From: Vicinamibacteria bacterium
GTDB taxonomy: Bacteria; Acidobacteriota; Vicinamibacteria; Fen-336; JAGNNV01
Assembly: GCA_016650185.1 (NCBI GenBank)
Contig: JAENWE010000178.1
Coordinates: 1 to 11,912 of the forward strand
Direction of reading: 5' to 3'
DNA: 11,912 nt
Both the position numbers and the translations under genes were made by a program. The notes beneath the pieces were generated by a model. It was not told the origin of the DNA, made no database searches, and was given only the letters and a program-made list of their open reading frames with translations. Positions 1 to 8,056 of the stretch are shown here, one piece after another; position 1 is the stretch's first letter, and each line of letters opens with the position of its first letter.

Positions 1-64
1 CGTTGATCAGCGCGACTCCCTGCTCCGTTCGCCAAGGACTGCGCTTCGCTCCGCAGCCGCCGGC

Positions 65-91
65 TTGAGCGGACTCGTCCCAGCATATAGT
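65..91 (+). promoter_or_regulatory. Possible promoter of the S9 peptidase gene
   Basis: TTGAGC at 65-70 and TATAGT at 86-91 resemble sigma-70 -35 and -10 boxes, but the 15-nt spacer is short. Transcription would begin near base 98, about 22 nt before the ATG at 120. A ribosome binding site GGAG at 111-114 lies 5 nt before that ATG. The rest of bases 1-119 contains no gene that I can recognise; a weak 5-bp hairpin (CTGCG/CGCAG, 39-56) could belong to an upstream gene's 3' end. This is a consensus-match inference only. Confidence 0.3.
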
Positions 92-119
92 CCCTCCTCG
101 AACCACCATTGGAGTTGCC

Positions 120-3050
120 ATGACCCCTCGCTTGCTAGGCCGCGTCGCGGCCTTTCTCTTCCTCGCCGGTTCCGTCGATGCGGCGCCTCAGGCCAGGGGA
201 GGCAAGGCGGCCGCGCCCGGGGCGGCGGCCGTGACGAAGCGGCCTCTGGCCCATCGCGACTACGACTCCTGGCGATCGATCGCGACGCCGGTGCTGTCGC
301 GCGATGGCCGGTACCTGGCCTACTCTTACATGCCCCAGGAGGGAGATGGCGACCTCGTGGTCCGCGATCTCAAGACGGGGAGGGAGCAGCGCTATGGCGC
401 GGGTGCTCTCCCCCCGCCTCCTTTGCCCGATCCCGATGCCAACCCCGACGCCCCGCCCCCGGTGCGGAATGTGCGCATTTCTTTCACCGGCGACAGCCGG
501 TATGTCGTCTGCACCACCTACCCGCTGAAGGCCGACACCGACAAGGCGAAGAAGGAGAAGAAGAAGCCGGAGGAGATGCCCAAAGGAGGTCTCGTCATTG
601 TCGACCTCACGACGTTCGAGTCGAGTTCCATTGCCTCGGTGAAGAGCGTTCAGGTTCCGTCGAAAGCCGGGACGTGGATCGCCTATTCAAAGGCGCCGAC
701 GGGACCCGCCGCCCCCCCTGCGAAGCCGGGCGTGACCCGCAAAGAGTACGGAACCGATCTGGTGGTGCGCGATCTGATGTCGGGCCAGGAGCGGACATTC
801 CCGAGCGTCCTCGAATACGCGGCGGCGCGAGATGGCCAGACGCTCCTCTTCGCGGTGTCGTCGAAAACCGAGGCGGAGAACGGCGTTTTCGCCATGAACG
901 CGGGCGCGAGTCGGGAGACCCCGACCACGCTGGCTTCGGGGCCGGGTCGGTACCTCAAGGTCACCTGGGATCGCGAGCAGAAACAGGCTGCCTTCGTGAG
1001 TGATCGTGACGAGGTCGCCGCTTCGGCCCAGGCGCCGCGATTCAAGGCCTACCTTTGGAATCGAGGCCCGGCGTCCGCGACTGCGGTGATCGACTCATCC
1101 ACACCCGGGATGAAGGCGACCCTGTCGGTCTCGGACAAGGGCGCGGTGGCGTTCTCGCGCGATGGCAGCCGTCTCTATGTGCCCACCGCAGCTCCTGCTG
1201 AGCCGCCCGCCGCTGAGGGGGACGACGCTCCGGCCGATGAGAAGGTCGTCCTGGACATCTGGAACTACCGGGACGACCTCGTCCAGCCGATGCAGCGCAT
1301 CCGGGCCGCTCAGGAGAGAAGCCGAACGTATCGCGGCGTCTATCAGATCGAGGGCAAGCGGTATGTCCAGATCAGCGATCCGTCGTTGCGGTCGGTGATC
1401 ATGAGCGATGACGGATCTCGAGCCATTGGCCTGGACGATGCGCCCTACCGCCGGATGATCGACTTCGATGGCACGTACAGCGATGTCTATCTGGTTGATG
1501 CCTCGACGGGCGAGCGCAAGCCGGTTGCGAAGAAATGGCGTGGGGGCGGCTTCGGGTCGTCGTTCCAGTGGTCGCCCAAGGGTGATGTCGCCGTCTTCTA
1601 TGCCGACAAGCACTGGCATGCGCTCAACGCCGGCGACGGCTCGGTCCAAAACCTCACGGACAAACTACCGGTCGCCTTCTACGACGAAGAGGACGACACC
1701 CCCGACCCGCCCACGGGCTACGGGACGGCCGGCTGGACCAAAGACAGCGCTTCGGCGCTGGTCTACGACCGCTACGACGTCTGGCAGCTCTTTGTCGACG
1801 GCCGGCCGGCGAAGAATCTCACCGAGGGCGAGGGGCGCAGGCTCAAGACGATCTATCGAGTGGAGCGGACGGAGCCCCTGGATGAGGATGACGATGACCG
1901 CGGGTTCGATCTGGGGAAACCCCTGACGCTGCGCGGGGAGAACGACCTCACCCATGAGACCGGCTTCTACAAGGACAGCTTTGACGGCGTCGCTTCGCCG
2001 ATGCGACTGATGGCGGGCCAGAAGAGCCATCGGTTCGTCGGCCGCGCGAAGGACGCCGATGCTTTTCTGGTCACCGCGCAGCGCTTCGACGAGTTCCCGG
2101 ACGTTTACGTAACGGACTCCTCCTTCAAGACGCTGACCAAGGTTACGAACGGCGGGGCTCAGTTGGCGCCCTTCACCTGGGGCAAGGCTGAGCTCGTGGA
2201 CTTCAAGAACTCGGATGGGACGCCGCTGCAGGCCGGCCTCATCAAGCCCGAAGGGTTCGATCCGAAGAAGAAGTACCCGATGATCGTCTACATCTACGAG
2301 ACCCTGTCGGAGAACGTCCACAACTTCGTGAACCCGGGTCCGGGCACCAGCATCAACCTCGCCTACTATGCGAGCAACGGCTATCTCATTCTCACCCCCG
2401 ACATCGTCTACACCCTGGGCCAGCCCGGCGAGGATGCGCTCAAGTCGGTCCTTCCCGCCCTTCAGGCGGTGGCGGATCAGGGCTTCGTGGACGAGGCGAA
2501 CATTGGCATCCAGGGCCATTCATGGGGCGGATATCAGATCGCGTACATGCTGACCCGGACGAGCCGGTTCAAGGCGGCCGAGGCCGGGGCGCCGGTGGGG
2601 AACATGACCAGCGCCTATTCAGGCATCCGCTGGGGCTCGGGAATGCCGCGGCAGTTCCAGTATGAGCAGACCCAGAGCCGGATCGGCCCTTCGCTCTATG
2701 AAGCGCCCCTCAAGTATTTCGACGCTTCTCCGGTCTTCCAGGCCCCGCGCGTGACCACGCCCGTCCTCATCATCGCCAACGACAGCGACGACGCCGTGCC
2801 GTGGTATCAGGGCATCGAGTACTTCCTCTCCCTCCGTCGCAACAACAAGGAGGCGTATCTGTTCAACTACAACGGCGAGTTCCACGGTCTGCGCAAGCGG
2901 CACAATCAGAAGGACTACACGGTGCGCATGCAACAGTTCTTCGATCACTTCCTCAAAGCCGCACCCAAGCCGGAGTGGATGGAGCACGGCGTGCCCTACA
3001 TCGAGAGGGAAGAGGAGAAGGGGCGGTTTCTGAAGGGCGTGTACAAATGA
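120..3050 (+). CDS. Secreted S9 family prolyl-oligopeptidase-like serine peptidase
   Basis: This is an exported serine peptidase of family S9 (prolyl oligopeptidase / dipeptidyl peptidase / acylaminoacyl peptidase clan), 976 residues, likely acting on peptides in the periplasm or outside the cell. The N-terminus has a signal peptide (basic MTPRLLGR, hydrophobic core at about 9-18, Ala-rich cleavage region near 21-22). Residues of about 45-660 are a beta-propeller with repeated DGS/DGxxLAYS-type strands, and about 690-970 form the alpha/beta-hydrolase domain. The nucleophile is Ser801 in GHSWGGYQ, the acid is Asp890 in NDSDDAVPW and the base is His922 in GEFHGL; their order and spacing match DPP4-type S9 enzymes. 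The propeller carries a Pro-rich loop (about 97-115), a Lys-rich loop (about 138-155) and an acidic stretch DEDDDD (588-593). The ATG is supported by GGAG at 111-114. Family is secure; substrate is unknown. It is followed after 102 nt by a methyltransferase gene with no obvious functional tie. Confidence 0.95.
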   Translation: MTPRLLGRVAAFLFLAGSVDAAPQARGGKAAAPGAAAVTKRPLAHRDYDSWRSIATPVLSRDGRYLAYSYMPQEGDGDLVVRDLKTGREQRYGAGALPPPPLPDPDANPDAPPPVRNVRISFTGDSRYVVCTTYPLKADTDKAKKEKKKPEEMPKGGLVIVDLTTFESSSIASVKSVQVPSKAGTWIAYSKAPTGPAAPPAKPGVTRKEYGTDLVVRDLMSGQERTFPSVLEYAAARDGQTLLFAVSSKTEAENGVFAMNAGASRETPTTLASGPGRYLKVTWDREQKQAAFVSDRDEVAASAQAPRFKAYLWNRGPASATAVIDSSTPGMKATLSVSDKGAVAFSRDGSRLYVPTAAPAEPPAAEGDDAPADEKVVLDIWNYRDDLVQPMQRIRAAQERSRTYRGVYQIEGKRYVQISDPSLRSVIMSDDGSRAIGLDDAPYRRMIDFDGTYSDVYLVDASTGERKPVAKKWRGGGFGSSFQWSPKGDVAVFYADKHWHALNAGDGSVQNLTDKLPVAFYDEEDDTPDPPTGYGTAGWTKDSASALVYDRYDVWQLFVDGRPAKNLTEGEGRRLKTIYRVERTEPLDEDDDDRGFDLGKPLTLRGENDLTHETGFYKDSFDGVASPMRLMAGQKSHRFVGRAKDADAFLVTAQRFDEFPDVYVTDSSFKTLTKVTNGGAQLAPFTWGKAELVDFKNSDGTPLQAGLIKPEGFDPKKKYPMIVYIYETLSENVHNFVNPGPGTSINLAYYASNGYLILTPDIVYTLGQPGEDALKSVLPALQAVADQGFVDEANIGIQGHSWGGYQIAYMLTRTSRFKAAEAGAPVGNMTSAYSGIRWGSGMPRQFQYEQTQSRIGPSLYEAPLKYFDASPVFQAPRVTTPVLIIANDSDDAVPWYQGIEYFLSLRRNNKEAYLFNYNGEFHGLRKRHNQKDYTVRMQQFFDHFLKAAPKPEWMEHGVPYIEREEEKGRFLKGVYK

Positions 3051-3152
3051 CACCGCTGATCTGGTGAGCCCATCGCCGGGGGGATCCCCCGAGAGTCTTC
3101 AGGTGGGAGTGAGTCGCGATCGGAGCGATGGTTTCATGCGAAGGAGAGCGGA

Positions 3153-3773
3153 GTGATAGCGCCCACAAATCTCAAGAAGATGTTCGGTCAGATCGACATC
3201 TATTTGTTCGATCAGCTTCTGCGCGACCGCATGGCGCCGGGCAGCCGGATCCTGGACGCCGGATGCGGCGGCGGCCGGAACATTCACTACCTACTGGATG
3301 CGGGCTACGACGTGTGCGCCACCGACTCCGACCCCGATGCGATCAGCGGGGTCCTGCGCATGGCCGCCGATCTCAACGCCAGCCTGCCGCCCACCAACTT
3401 CCGGCGAGAGCCGGTGGAGGCGATGTCGTTCGAAGGTGCGTCGATGGACGTCGTCCTTAGCATCGCGGTGCTCCATTTCGCGCGGTCGGACGAGCAGTTC
3501 GAGGCCATGCTCGAGTCGATGTGGCACGTGCTCAAGCCGGGCGGCCTCTTTTTCTGCCGCCTGGCCTCGAATATCGGGATGGAGTCCAGGATGGTTCACC
3601 GGCGCGGTCGGCGCTTTCTGCTTCCGGACGGCAGCGAGCGTTATCTGGTGGATGAGATCCTGCTGCTCGCGTGGACGAAGAAACTCGGCGCCGTCCTTCT
3701 GGATCCGCTAAAGACGACGATCGTCCAGGATCAGCGCTGCATGACCACCTGGGTGCTTCGGAAGGTTCTGTAG
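3153..3773 (+). CDS. Class I SAM-dependent methyltransferase
   Basis: A 206-residue Rossmann-fold methyltransferase of the Methyltransf_11/TehB-like type, probably cytosolic, that would transfer a methyl group from S-adenosylmethionine to an unknown small molecule. Motif I is ILDAGCGGGRN (33-43). The acidic motif II region is CATDSDPDA (55-63), with Asp58 or Asp60 placed to bind the ribose hydroxyls. Motif IV is the stretch MDVVLSIAVLHF near 98-110, followed by the strand-turn LKPGGLFFCRL. The GTG at 3153 is preferred because AAGGAG at 3141-3146 lies 6 nt upstream; an internal ATG at 3180 would give 197 residues but has no such site. The next gene, a membrane transporter, begins 41 nt after the stop, so the two may be cotranscribed. 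The fold is clear; the substrate is not, and nothing in the sequence picks out arsenic, tellurium, quinone or lipid methylation. Confidence 0.88.
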   Translation: MIAPTNLKKMFGQIDIYLFDQLLRDRMAPGSRILDAGCGGGRNIHYLLDAGYDVCATDSDPDAISGVLRMAADLNASLPPTNFRREPVEAMSFEGASMDVVLSIAVLHFARSDEQFEAMLESMWHVLKPGGLFFCRLASNIGMESRMVHRRGRRFLLPDGSERYLVDEILLLAWTKKLGAVLLDPLKTTIVQDQRCMTTWVLRKVL

Positions 3774-3799
3774 GCGATGGACCGGACCACCGGCTCAAG

Positions 3800-3805
3800 T
3801 ATCAT
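3800..3805 (+). promoter_or_regulatory. Possible -10 box just upstream of the transporter GTG
   Basis: TATCAT at 3800-3805 would place transcription start near 3812, only about 3 nt before the proposed GTG at 3815. This would give a leaderless or nearly leaderless mRNA, and no good Shine-Dalgarno sequence precedes that GTG (only GGGG at 3806-3809, which is in a workable position but short). No convincing -35 box is seen at the usual distance. Read-through from the methyltransferase is an equally good explanation. Confidence 0.25.
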
Positions 3806-3814
3806 GGGGCCTGC

Positions 3815-5056
3815 GTGCCCGACCTCGCAGCCGTTCCGGTCTCCTTCATCCTCTTCGGATTGACGCTTCTCGGCGTGGCCCTCTTCCACCGCCACACCCT
3901 GGCGGTGGCGGTTTCGGGACTCTCCGTGATCCTGGCCTATTCCCTGATCGTGGAGCGTATCGACCTCGTCGCCCACATGAAACACGAATGGGTCATTCTC
4001 GCGAACCTGTTTGGCCTGCTTCTCGGCTTCACCATTCTGGCCGATTGCTTTCATCGCTCTCAGCTCCCGGAGCACTTGCCCAGATTTCTACCCGATGGGT
4101 TCAAGGGCGCCTTTTCCCTTCTCGTCCTGATCTTCATCCTGTCGGCCTTTCTCGACAACATCGCGGCCGCGATGATAGGCGGCACCGTGGCCGCCACGGT
4201 GTTCCAGAGGAGAGTCCATGTGGGATACCTCGCGGCCATCGTGGCCGCGGCGAACGCGGGCGGGGCGGGCAGCGTCGTCGGCGACACCACGACCACCATG
4301 ATGTGGATCGACGGGGTCAGTCCCCTGGCCGTGGTTCACGCCTACGGAGGCTCGGTGGTGGCCCTGCTGGTCGTGGGCACCATTGCCTCGGCCCAGCAGA
4401 CGCGATACGTGCCCATCCTGGCCCAGCCGATTCACACGCCTCGGATCGACCGGGGCCATCTCGGCATCGTGGCCTTCGTGATGGCGGTGGCGGTGACCAC
4501 AAATTTTCTGATGAACACGGAGTTCCACGAATACGCCGACTCCTTCCCGTTTCTGGCTGTGGCGGTGGCCGCTGCCCTTCTGGCCTGTGCGCCTCTGCGC
4601 GCGCCCAACTGGGGCCTCCTGCCGGGCGCGATCAGGGGCAGCCTCTTCCTTCTCGCTCTGGTGATGGCCGCCTCCCTCATGCCCGTGTCAGACCTGCCGG
4701 ACCCATCGTGGCAATCGACGCTGGCTCTCGGCTTTGTTTCCGCGGTCTTCGACAACATCCCGCTCACCAAGCTGGCGCTGAGCCAGGGTGGTTATGACTG
4801 GGGCGCCCTTGCCTACGCCGTCGGCTTTGGCGGTTCGATGGTGTGGTTCGGTTCGTCCGCCGGGGTGGCCCTCTCGAATATCTATCCGGAGGCCCGATCG
4901 GCTGGGCGGTGGCTCCGCCACGGCTGGCATGTCCCCCTGGGGTATGTGCTCGGATTCGCGACGCTCATTGCCATTTTCGGCTGGGACCCGCCCCCGCATC
5001 ACAAGCCGCTGTCCGAGCAGGTGACGCGGCCCGCGCCACAGCTCTTGCCTAACTGA
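3815..5056 (+). CDS. NhaD-like ion transporter superfamily membrane protein
   Basis: A polytopic inner-membrane transporter of the ion transporter (ArsB/NhaD/CitM/SLC13) superfamily, 413 residues from the GTG at 3815, with roughly eleven to twelve hydrophobic segments. It shows the two internally related half-motifs of the fold: SAFLDNIAAAMIGG (about 110-123) in the first half and SAVFDNIPLTKLAL (about 309-322) in the second. GDTTTTMMW (156-164) and FGGSMVWFGSSAGVALS (about 338-354) closely resemble Na+/H+ antiporter NhaD signatures as I recall them. Sodium/proton exchange is therefore the most likely activity, but arsenite or organic-anion transport cannot be excluded. The reading frame is open upstream to 3671 inside the methyltransferase gene, yet the extra 48 residues are hydrophilic and low in plausibility, so GTG 3815 is chosen. 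The ATGs at 3777 and 3804 are out of frame. The last 8 nt overlap the 3' end of korB on the opposite strand. Confidence 0.85.
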   Translation: MPDLAAVPVSFILFGLTLLGVALFHRHTLAVAVSGLSVILAYSLIVERIDLVAHMKHEWVILANLFGLLLGFTILADCFHRSQLPEHLPRFLPDGFKGAFSLLVLIFILSAFLDNIAAAMIGGTVAATVFQRRVHVGYLAAIVAAANAGGAGSVVGDTTTTMMWIDGVSPLAVVHAYGGSVVALLVVGTIASAQQTRYVPILAQPIHTPRIDRGHLGIVAFVMAVAVTTNFLMNTEFHEYADSFPFLAVAVAAALLACAPLRAPNWGLLPGAIRGSLFLLALVMAASLMPVSDLPDPSWQSTLALGFVSAVFDNIPLTKLALSQGGYDWGALAYAVGFGGSMVWFGSSAGVALSNIYPEARSAGRWLRHGWHVPLGYVLGFATLIAIFGWDPPPHHKPLSEQVTRPAPQLLPN

Positions 5057-6065
5057 CTTCCCAGGTCTCCGGTCCGCGCAGGAGTTTGCCGAGATCGCCC
5101 CGGCCCTTCTGGGTGATGACCTGCTGAACCTGCCCGTTGACCAGATTTTCATAGGCCGGCACGTCCACCGCGCGGAGGACGCCCACCGGAGTGGGGAACC
5201 CGGGTCGGGAGTCCATGCTCGCGAGCATGTAGGCGTAAGCAGGGGAAGGGTGCTGCTCGTTGTGCACGAGCAGGTCGGCCTCGGACGCGCCGTCGCCGAG
5301 GGTCACCACTTCGATGTCGAAGCCCGTCTGGCGGATGCCCTTATCCTTGGTTTTGCCGAAGATCAGAGGCTTGCCGTGCTCGAGCAGGAGGAGGTTGTCG
5401 TCACGGACGTCCTTCTCGGCGATCCGGTCCCAGGCGCCATCGTTGAAGATGTTGCAATTCTGGAGGATCTCCGTGAAGGCGGTGCCCTTGTGCGAGGCCA
5501 CGCGCTTCAGGGTCGTCTTCAGATGGGGCTGGATGACGTCGACCGAGCGGGCGATGAACGTCGCCCCCGCGCCGAGGGCCAGGGCAAGCGGAGCGAAGGG
5601 CCGATCCACGGATCCGAAAGGAGTGGACTTCGCCTTCTTGCCCACCTCCGAGGTGGGGGAGTACTGACCCTTGGTGAGGCCGTAGATCCTGTTGTTGAAG
5701 AGCAGAACCTTCAGCCCCACGTTACGACGCAGCATGTGGATGGTGTGGTTGCCGCCGATCGACAGCGAGTCGCCGTCGCCCGTGGCCACCCAGACCTCGA
5801 GGTCGGGCCGGGCCACCTTGAGGCCGGTGGCCACCGCGGGCGCGCGGCCATGGATGGTGTGGAACCCGAAGGTGTTCATGTAGTACGGGAACCGGCTGGA
5901 GCAGCCGATGCCCGAGACCATGGCGAACTTCTCGCGGGGCACGCCGAGCTCGGGGAAGACCGACTGGACCGCGGCCAGGATGGCATAGTCGCCGCAGCCT
6001 GGACACCAGCGAACTTCCTGGTCGGTCTGAAAATCCTTGCGTGTCAGGGGGACGGCTGCGGTCAC
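5049..6065 (-). CDS. korB: 2-oxoglutarate:ferredoxin oxidoreductase subunit beta
   Basis: The beta subunit of a 2-oxoacid:ferredoxin oxidoreductase, 338 residues, which holds thiamine pyrophosphate and a [4Fe-4S] cluster and, with KorA, converts 2-oxoglutarate and CoA to succinyl-CoA and CO2 while reducing ferredoxin (or the reverse). Four cysteines fall where the cluster ligands are expected: Cys21 and Cys24 in RWCPGCGDY, Cys55 in SGIGCSSRFP and Cys204 in LQNCNIF. The thiamine-Mg site is ATGDGDSLSIGGNH (94-107) with NNRIYGLTKGQYSPT (124-138). The start is the GTG at 6065, which overlaps the korA stop as GTGA, indicating translational coupling. The frame stays open upstream to 6656 inside korA, but that extension is Arg/Pro-rich and antisignature in character, so it is rejected. 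Length fits the family. 2-oxoglutarate is preferred over other 2-oxoacids because of similarity to KorB, but specificity is not proven by sequence alone. Confidence 0.95.
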   Translation of the reverse strand: MTAAVPLTRKDFQTDQEVRWCPGCGDYAILAAVQSVFPELGVPREKFAMVSGIGCSSRFPYYMNTFGFHTIHGRAPAVATGLKVARPDLEVWVATGDGDSLSIGGNHTIHMLRRNVGLKVLLFNNRIYGLTKGQYSPTSEVGKKAKSTPFGSVDRPFAPLALALGAGATFIARSVDVIQPHLKTTLKRVASHKGTAFTEILQNCNIFNDGAWDRIAEKDVRDDNLLLLEHGKPLIFGKTKDKGIRQTGFDIEVVTLGDGASEADLLVHNEQHPSPAYAYMLASMDSRPGFPTPVGVLRAVDVPAYENLVNGQVQQVITQKGRGDLGKLLRGPETWEVS

Positions 6066-7921
6066 TTGAGCACCTCCAGAACCTTGTTCTCGATTTCCGA
6101 TTGCTTGAACGGCTTGCCTTCGACCTTCGAATACGAAATCGCGTCGACCACGAAGAGACCGCGCAGGATGAAGGCGAGCTGGCCCAGGTTCATTTCCGGC
6201 ACCAGGATCTTCTTGTAGCGTTTCATCGCTTCCCCGAGATTCTTCGGCAAAGGGTTCAGGTGGCGAATGTGGATGTGGCCGATCTTGTGTCCCTTGGCGC
6301 GCAGCGCATGGAGCGCGGCGGTGATGGACCCGTGGGTGGAACCCCAACCGACGATCACGAGGTCGCCCTCGGGGTCGCCCGCGGGAACCACATCGGGGAT
6401 GTCCTGAACCACGCCCGCCACTTTGGCGGCCCGCAGCCGAACCATTCGGTCGTGATTTTCCGGCTCGTAGTTGATGTTGCCGGTGACGTCCTGCTTCTCG
6501 ATCCCGCCGATGCGGTGCTCGAGACCCGGCGTGCCGGGCACCGCCCAGGGCCGGGCCAGGGTCGCTGGATCTCTCATGAAGGGCTGGAAGCCTTCGGGGT
6601 CGGTGCGGAATCTGGTGGGAAAGGCAGGCAGTTCGTCCAGGCCGGGGACGCGCCACGGCTCAGCGCCGTTCGCCAGATACCCGTCCGAGAGAATAATCAC
6701 CGGGGTCATGTACTTGAGGGCGATGCGGCAGGCCTCGAGCGCTACCCAGAAACAGTCGCCCGGGGTTGCCGGCGCGATCACCGGGAGCGGGGCTTCCGAG
6801 TTGCGTCCGAACAGGGCCTGAAACAGGTCCGCCTGCTCGGTCTTGGTGGGGAGGCCGGTGGACGGCCCACCGCGCTGGATATTGCAGATCACGAGCGGCA
6901 GTTCAACCGAGACCGCGAGGCCGATGGCCTCCATCTTGAGGGCCATGCCCGGACCGGACGTGGTGGTGGTGGCGAGGAGGCCGCCGTAGGAGGCGCCGAT
7001 GGCGGAAGAGACGGCGGCGATTTCGTCCTCGGCCTGGAAGGTCACCACCCCGAAGTTCTTGTACATCGCGAGTTCGTGCAGGATGTCGGAGGCAGGGGTG
7101 ATCGGATAGGAGCCGAGGAACAGGGGCAGACCGCTGCGCTCGGAGGCGGCGACCAGGCCCATGGCGAGAGCGTTGTTGCCGGAGAGATTCCGGTACGTGC
7201 CGGGAACCAGCCGGGCCGGCGCCACTTCATAAGCCGCGGTCTGATAAGCCTCCGTGGCGTCGCAATACGCGTAGCCCGCCTTGAGCGTCAGTTTGTTGGC
7301 CTCCGCGACCTTGCCCTTGAACTTTTCGTCGATCCAGCGCAAGGTGCCGTCGAGCGACCGGTCGAAGAGCCAGTAGCACATGCCCAAGGAGAAGAAGTTC
7401 TTGGAGCGATCGACGGACTTGGCGTCGAGCCCCACGTCCTTGACCGCGGCCTTGGTGAGCTTGAGGAGTTCGACGGCGAAGACGCGGTAGCCGGAGAGGG
7501 AGCCGTCGTCCAGCGGGTTCGTCTTGAGCTTGGCCTTCTTGAGGTCGACTTCGCCGAAGCTGTCGGCGTTGATGATGAGGATGCCGCCGGTCTTGAGGTC
7601 GGCGATGTTGGTCTTGAGCGCCGCGGGGTTCATGGCGATCAGGACATCGACGGAGTCGCCGGGGGTGAAGACCTGTTCGGACGAGAAATTCACCTGGAAG
7701 CCGGAAACCCCGGGCAAGGTGCCCTGGGGCGCGCGGATTTCAGCCGGGAAGTCGGGGAAGGTGGCCAGATCGTTGCCGAAGAGGGCCGCCGTGTTTGTGA
7801 ACTGGCTGCCCGTCACCTGCATTCCGTCGCCCGAGTCCCCGCAGAAGCGGATGACCGCGTTCGCAAGCTTTTCGCGCTTGATCCCGTCTGAGGCCAGGGG
7901 AGGAGCTGTTGCCGTTGACAT
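6062..7921 (-). CDS. korA: 2-oxoglutarate:ferredoxin oxidoreductase subunit alpha (gamma-alpha fusion)
   Basis: The large subunit of the same oxidoreductase, 619 residues, cytosolic, partner of KorB encoded immediately downstream with a 4-bp overlap. Residues of about 20-195 are the gamma-type domain, marked by RFCGDSGDGMQVTGSQF, and are fused to the alpha domain. The alpha part shows GNNALAMGLVAA (249-259), the conserved YPITPASDILHEL (272-284), FQAEDEIAA (295-303), TTTSGPGMALKMEA (319-332) and QRGGPSTGLPTKTEQADL (349-366). A C-terminal transketolase-like domain follows (DLVIVGWGSTHG 520-531; HLNPLPKNL 554-562). This gamma-alpha fusion with a separate beta subunit is the usual two-subunit KOR/OFOR layout. 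The ATG at 7921 is preceded by AAGGGA about 6 nt upstream. Such enzymes serve the ferredoxin-linked oxidative or reductive TCA cycle. No dedicated ferredoxin gene is in the window. Confidence 0.95.
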   Translation of the reverse strand: MSTATAPPLASDGIKREKLANAVIRFCGDSGDGMQVTGSQFTNTAALFGNDLATFPDFPAEIRAPQGTLPGVSGFQVNFSSEQVFTPGDSVDVLIAMNPAALKTNIADLKTGGILIINADSFGEVDLKKAKLKTNPLDDGSLSGYRVFAVELLKLTKAAVKDVGLDAKSVDRSKNFFSLGMCYWLFDRSLDGTLRWIDEKFKGKVAEANKLTLKAGYAYCDATEAYQTAAYEVAPARLVPGTYRNLSGNNALAMGLVAASERSGLPLFLGSYPITPASDILHELAMYKNFGVVTFQAEDEIAAVSSAIGASYGGLLATTTTSGPGMALKMEAIGLAVSVELPLVICNIQRGGPSTGLPTKTEQADLFQALFGRNSEAPLPVIAPATPGDCFWVALEACRIALKYMTPVIILSDGYLANGAEPWRVPGLDELPAFPTRFRTDPEGFQPFMRDPATLARPWAVPGTPGLEHRIGGIEKQDVTGNINYEPENHDRMVRLRAAKVAGVVQDIPDVVPAGDPEGDLVIVGWGSTHGSITAALHALRAKGHKIGHIHIRHLNPLPKNLGEAMKRYKKILVPEMNLGQLAFILRGLFVVDAISYSKVEGKPFKQSEIENKVLEVLK

Positions 7922-7952
7922 GATGGTTCCCTTCGTTGCTGAGCCGCAGCAG

Positions 7953-7960
7953 AGTTTACA
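7953..7960 (-). promoter_or_regulatory. Possible extended -10 element for korAB
   Basis: On the minus strand TGTAAACT (7960 down to 7953) is an extended -10-like box 31 nt before the korA ATG at 7921. I find no convincing -35 box at a 16-18 nt spacing. The 242-bp region 7922-8163 must hold the start signals for both korAB and msrPQ. Confidence 0.25.
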
Positions 7961-8056
7961 GGTGATGGGTGAACGGATGCCCTAAGCACCTCCCCGAGCC
8001 CTGGGGACGCCCTCCCGCACTCCCGGGCCTGATACGATGACGGCGGCTCGCGGGTC

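Noticed and set aside
3079..3090. Perfect palindrome GGGGGATCCCCC after the S9 peptidase as an intrinsic terminator.
   Set aside because: It can form at most a 4-bp stem with a GATC loop and no T-tract follows; a short G/C palindrome is expected by chance in such sequence.
3671..3814. N-terminal extension of the transporter by 48 residues to an ATG inside the methyltransferase.
   Set aside because: The extra residues are charged and low-complexity, overlap the methyltransferase by about 100 nt, and precede a normal first membrane segment.
6066..6656. korB reading frame continues open for 197 codons upstream of GTG 6065, suggesting a longer KorB.
   Set aside because: The extension lies entirely within korA, is Arg/Pro/Gly-rich with no family similarity, and the 338-residue form already has the normal KorB length and N-terminus.
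6041..7891. A 616-codon plus-strand open frame opposite korA.
   Set aside because: It is antisense to a fully recognisable gene, has no domain signatures and shows the Gly/Arg/Val-rich composition of a GC-rich shadow frame.
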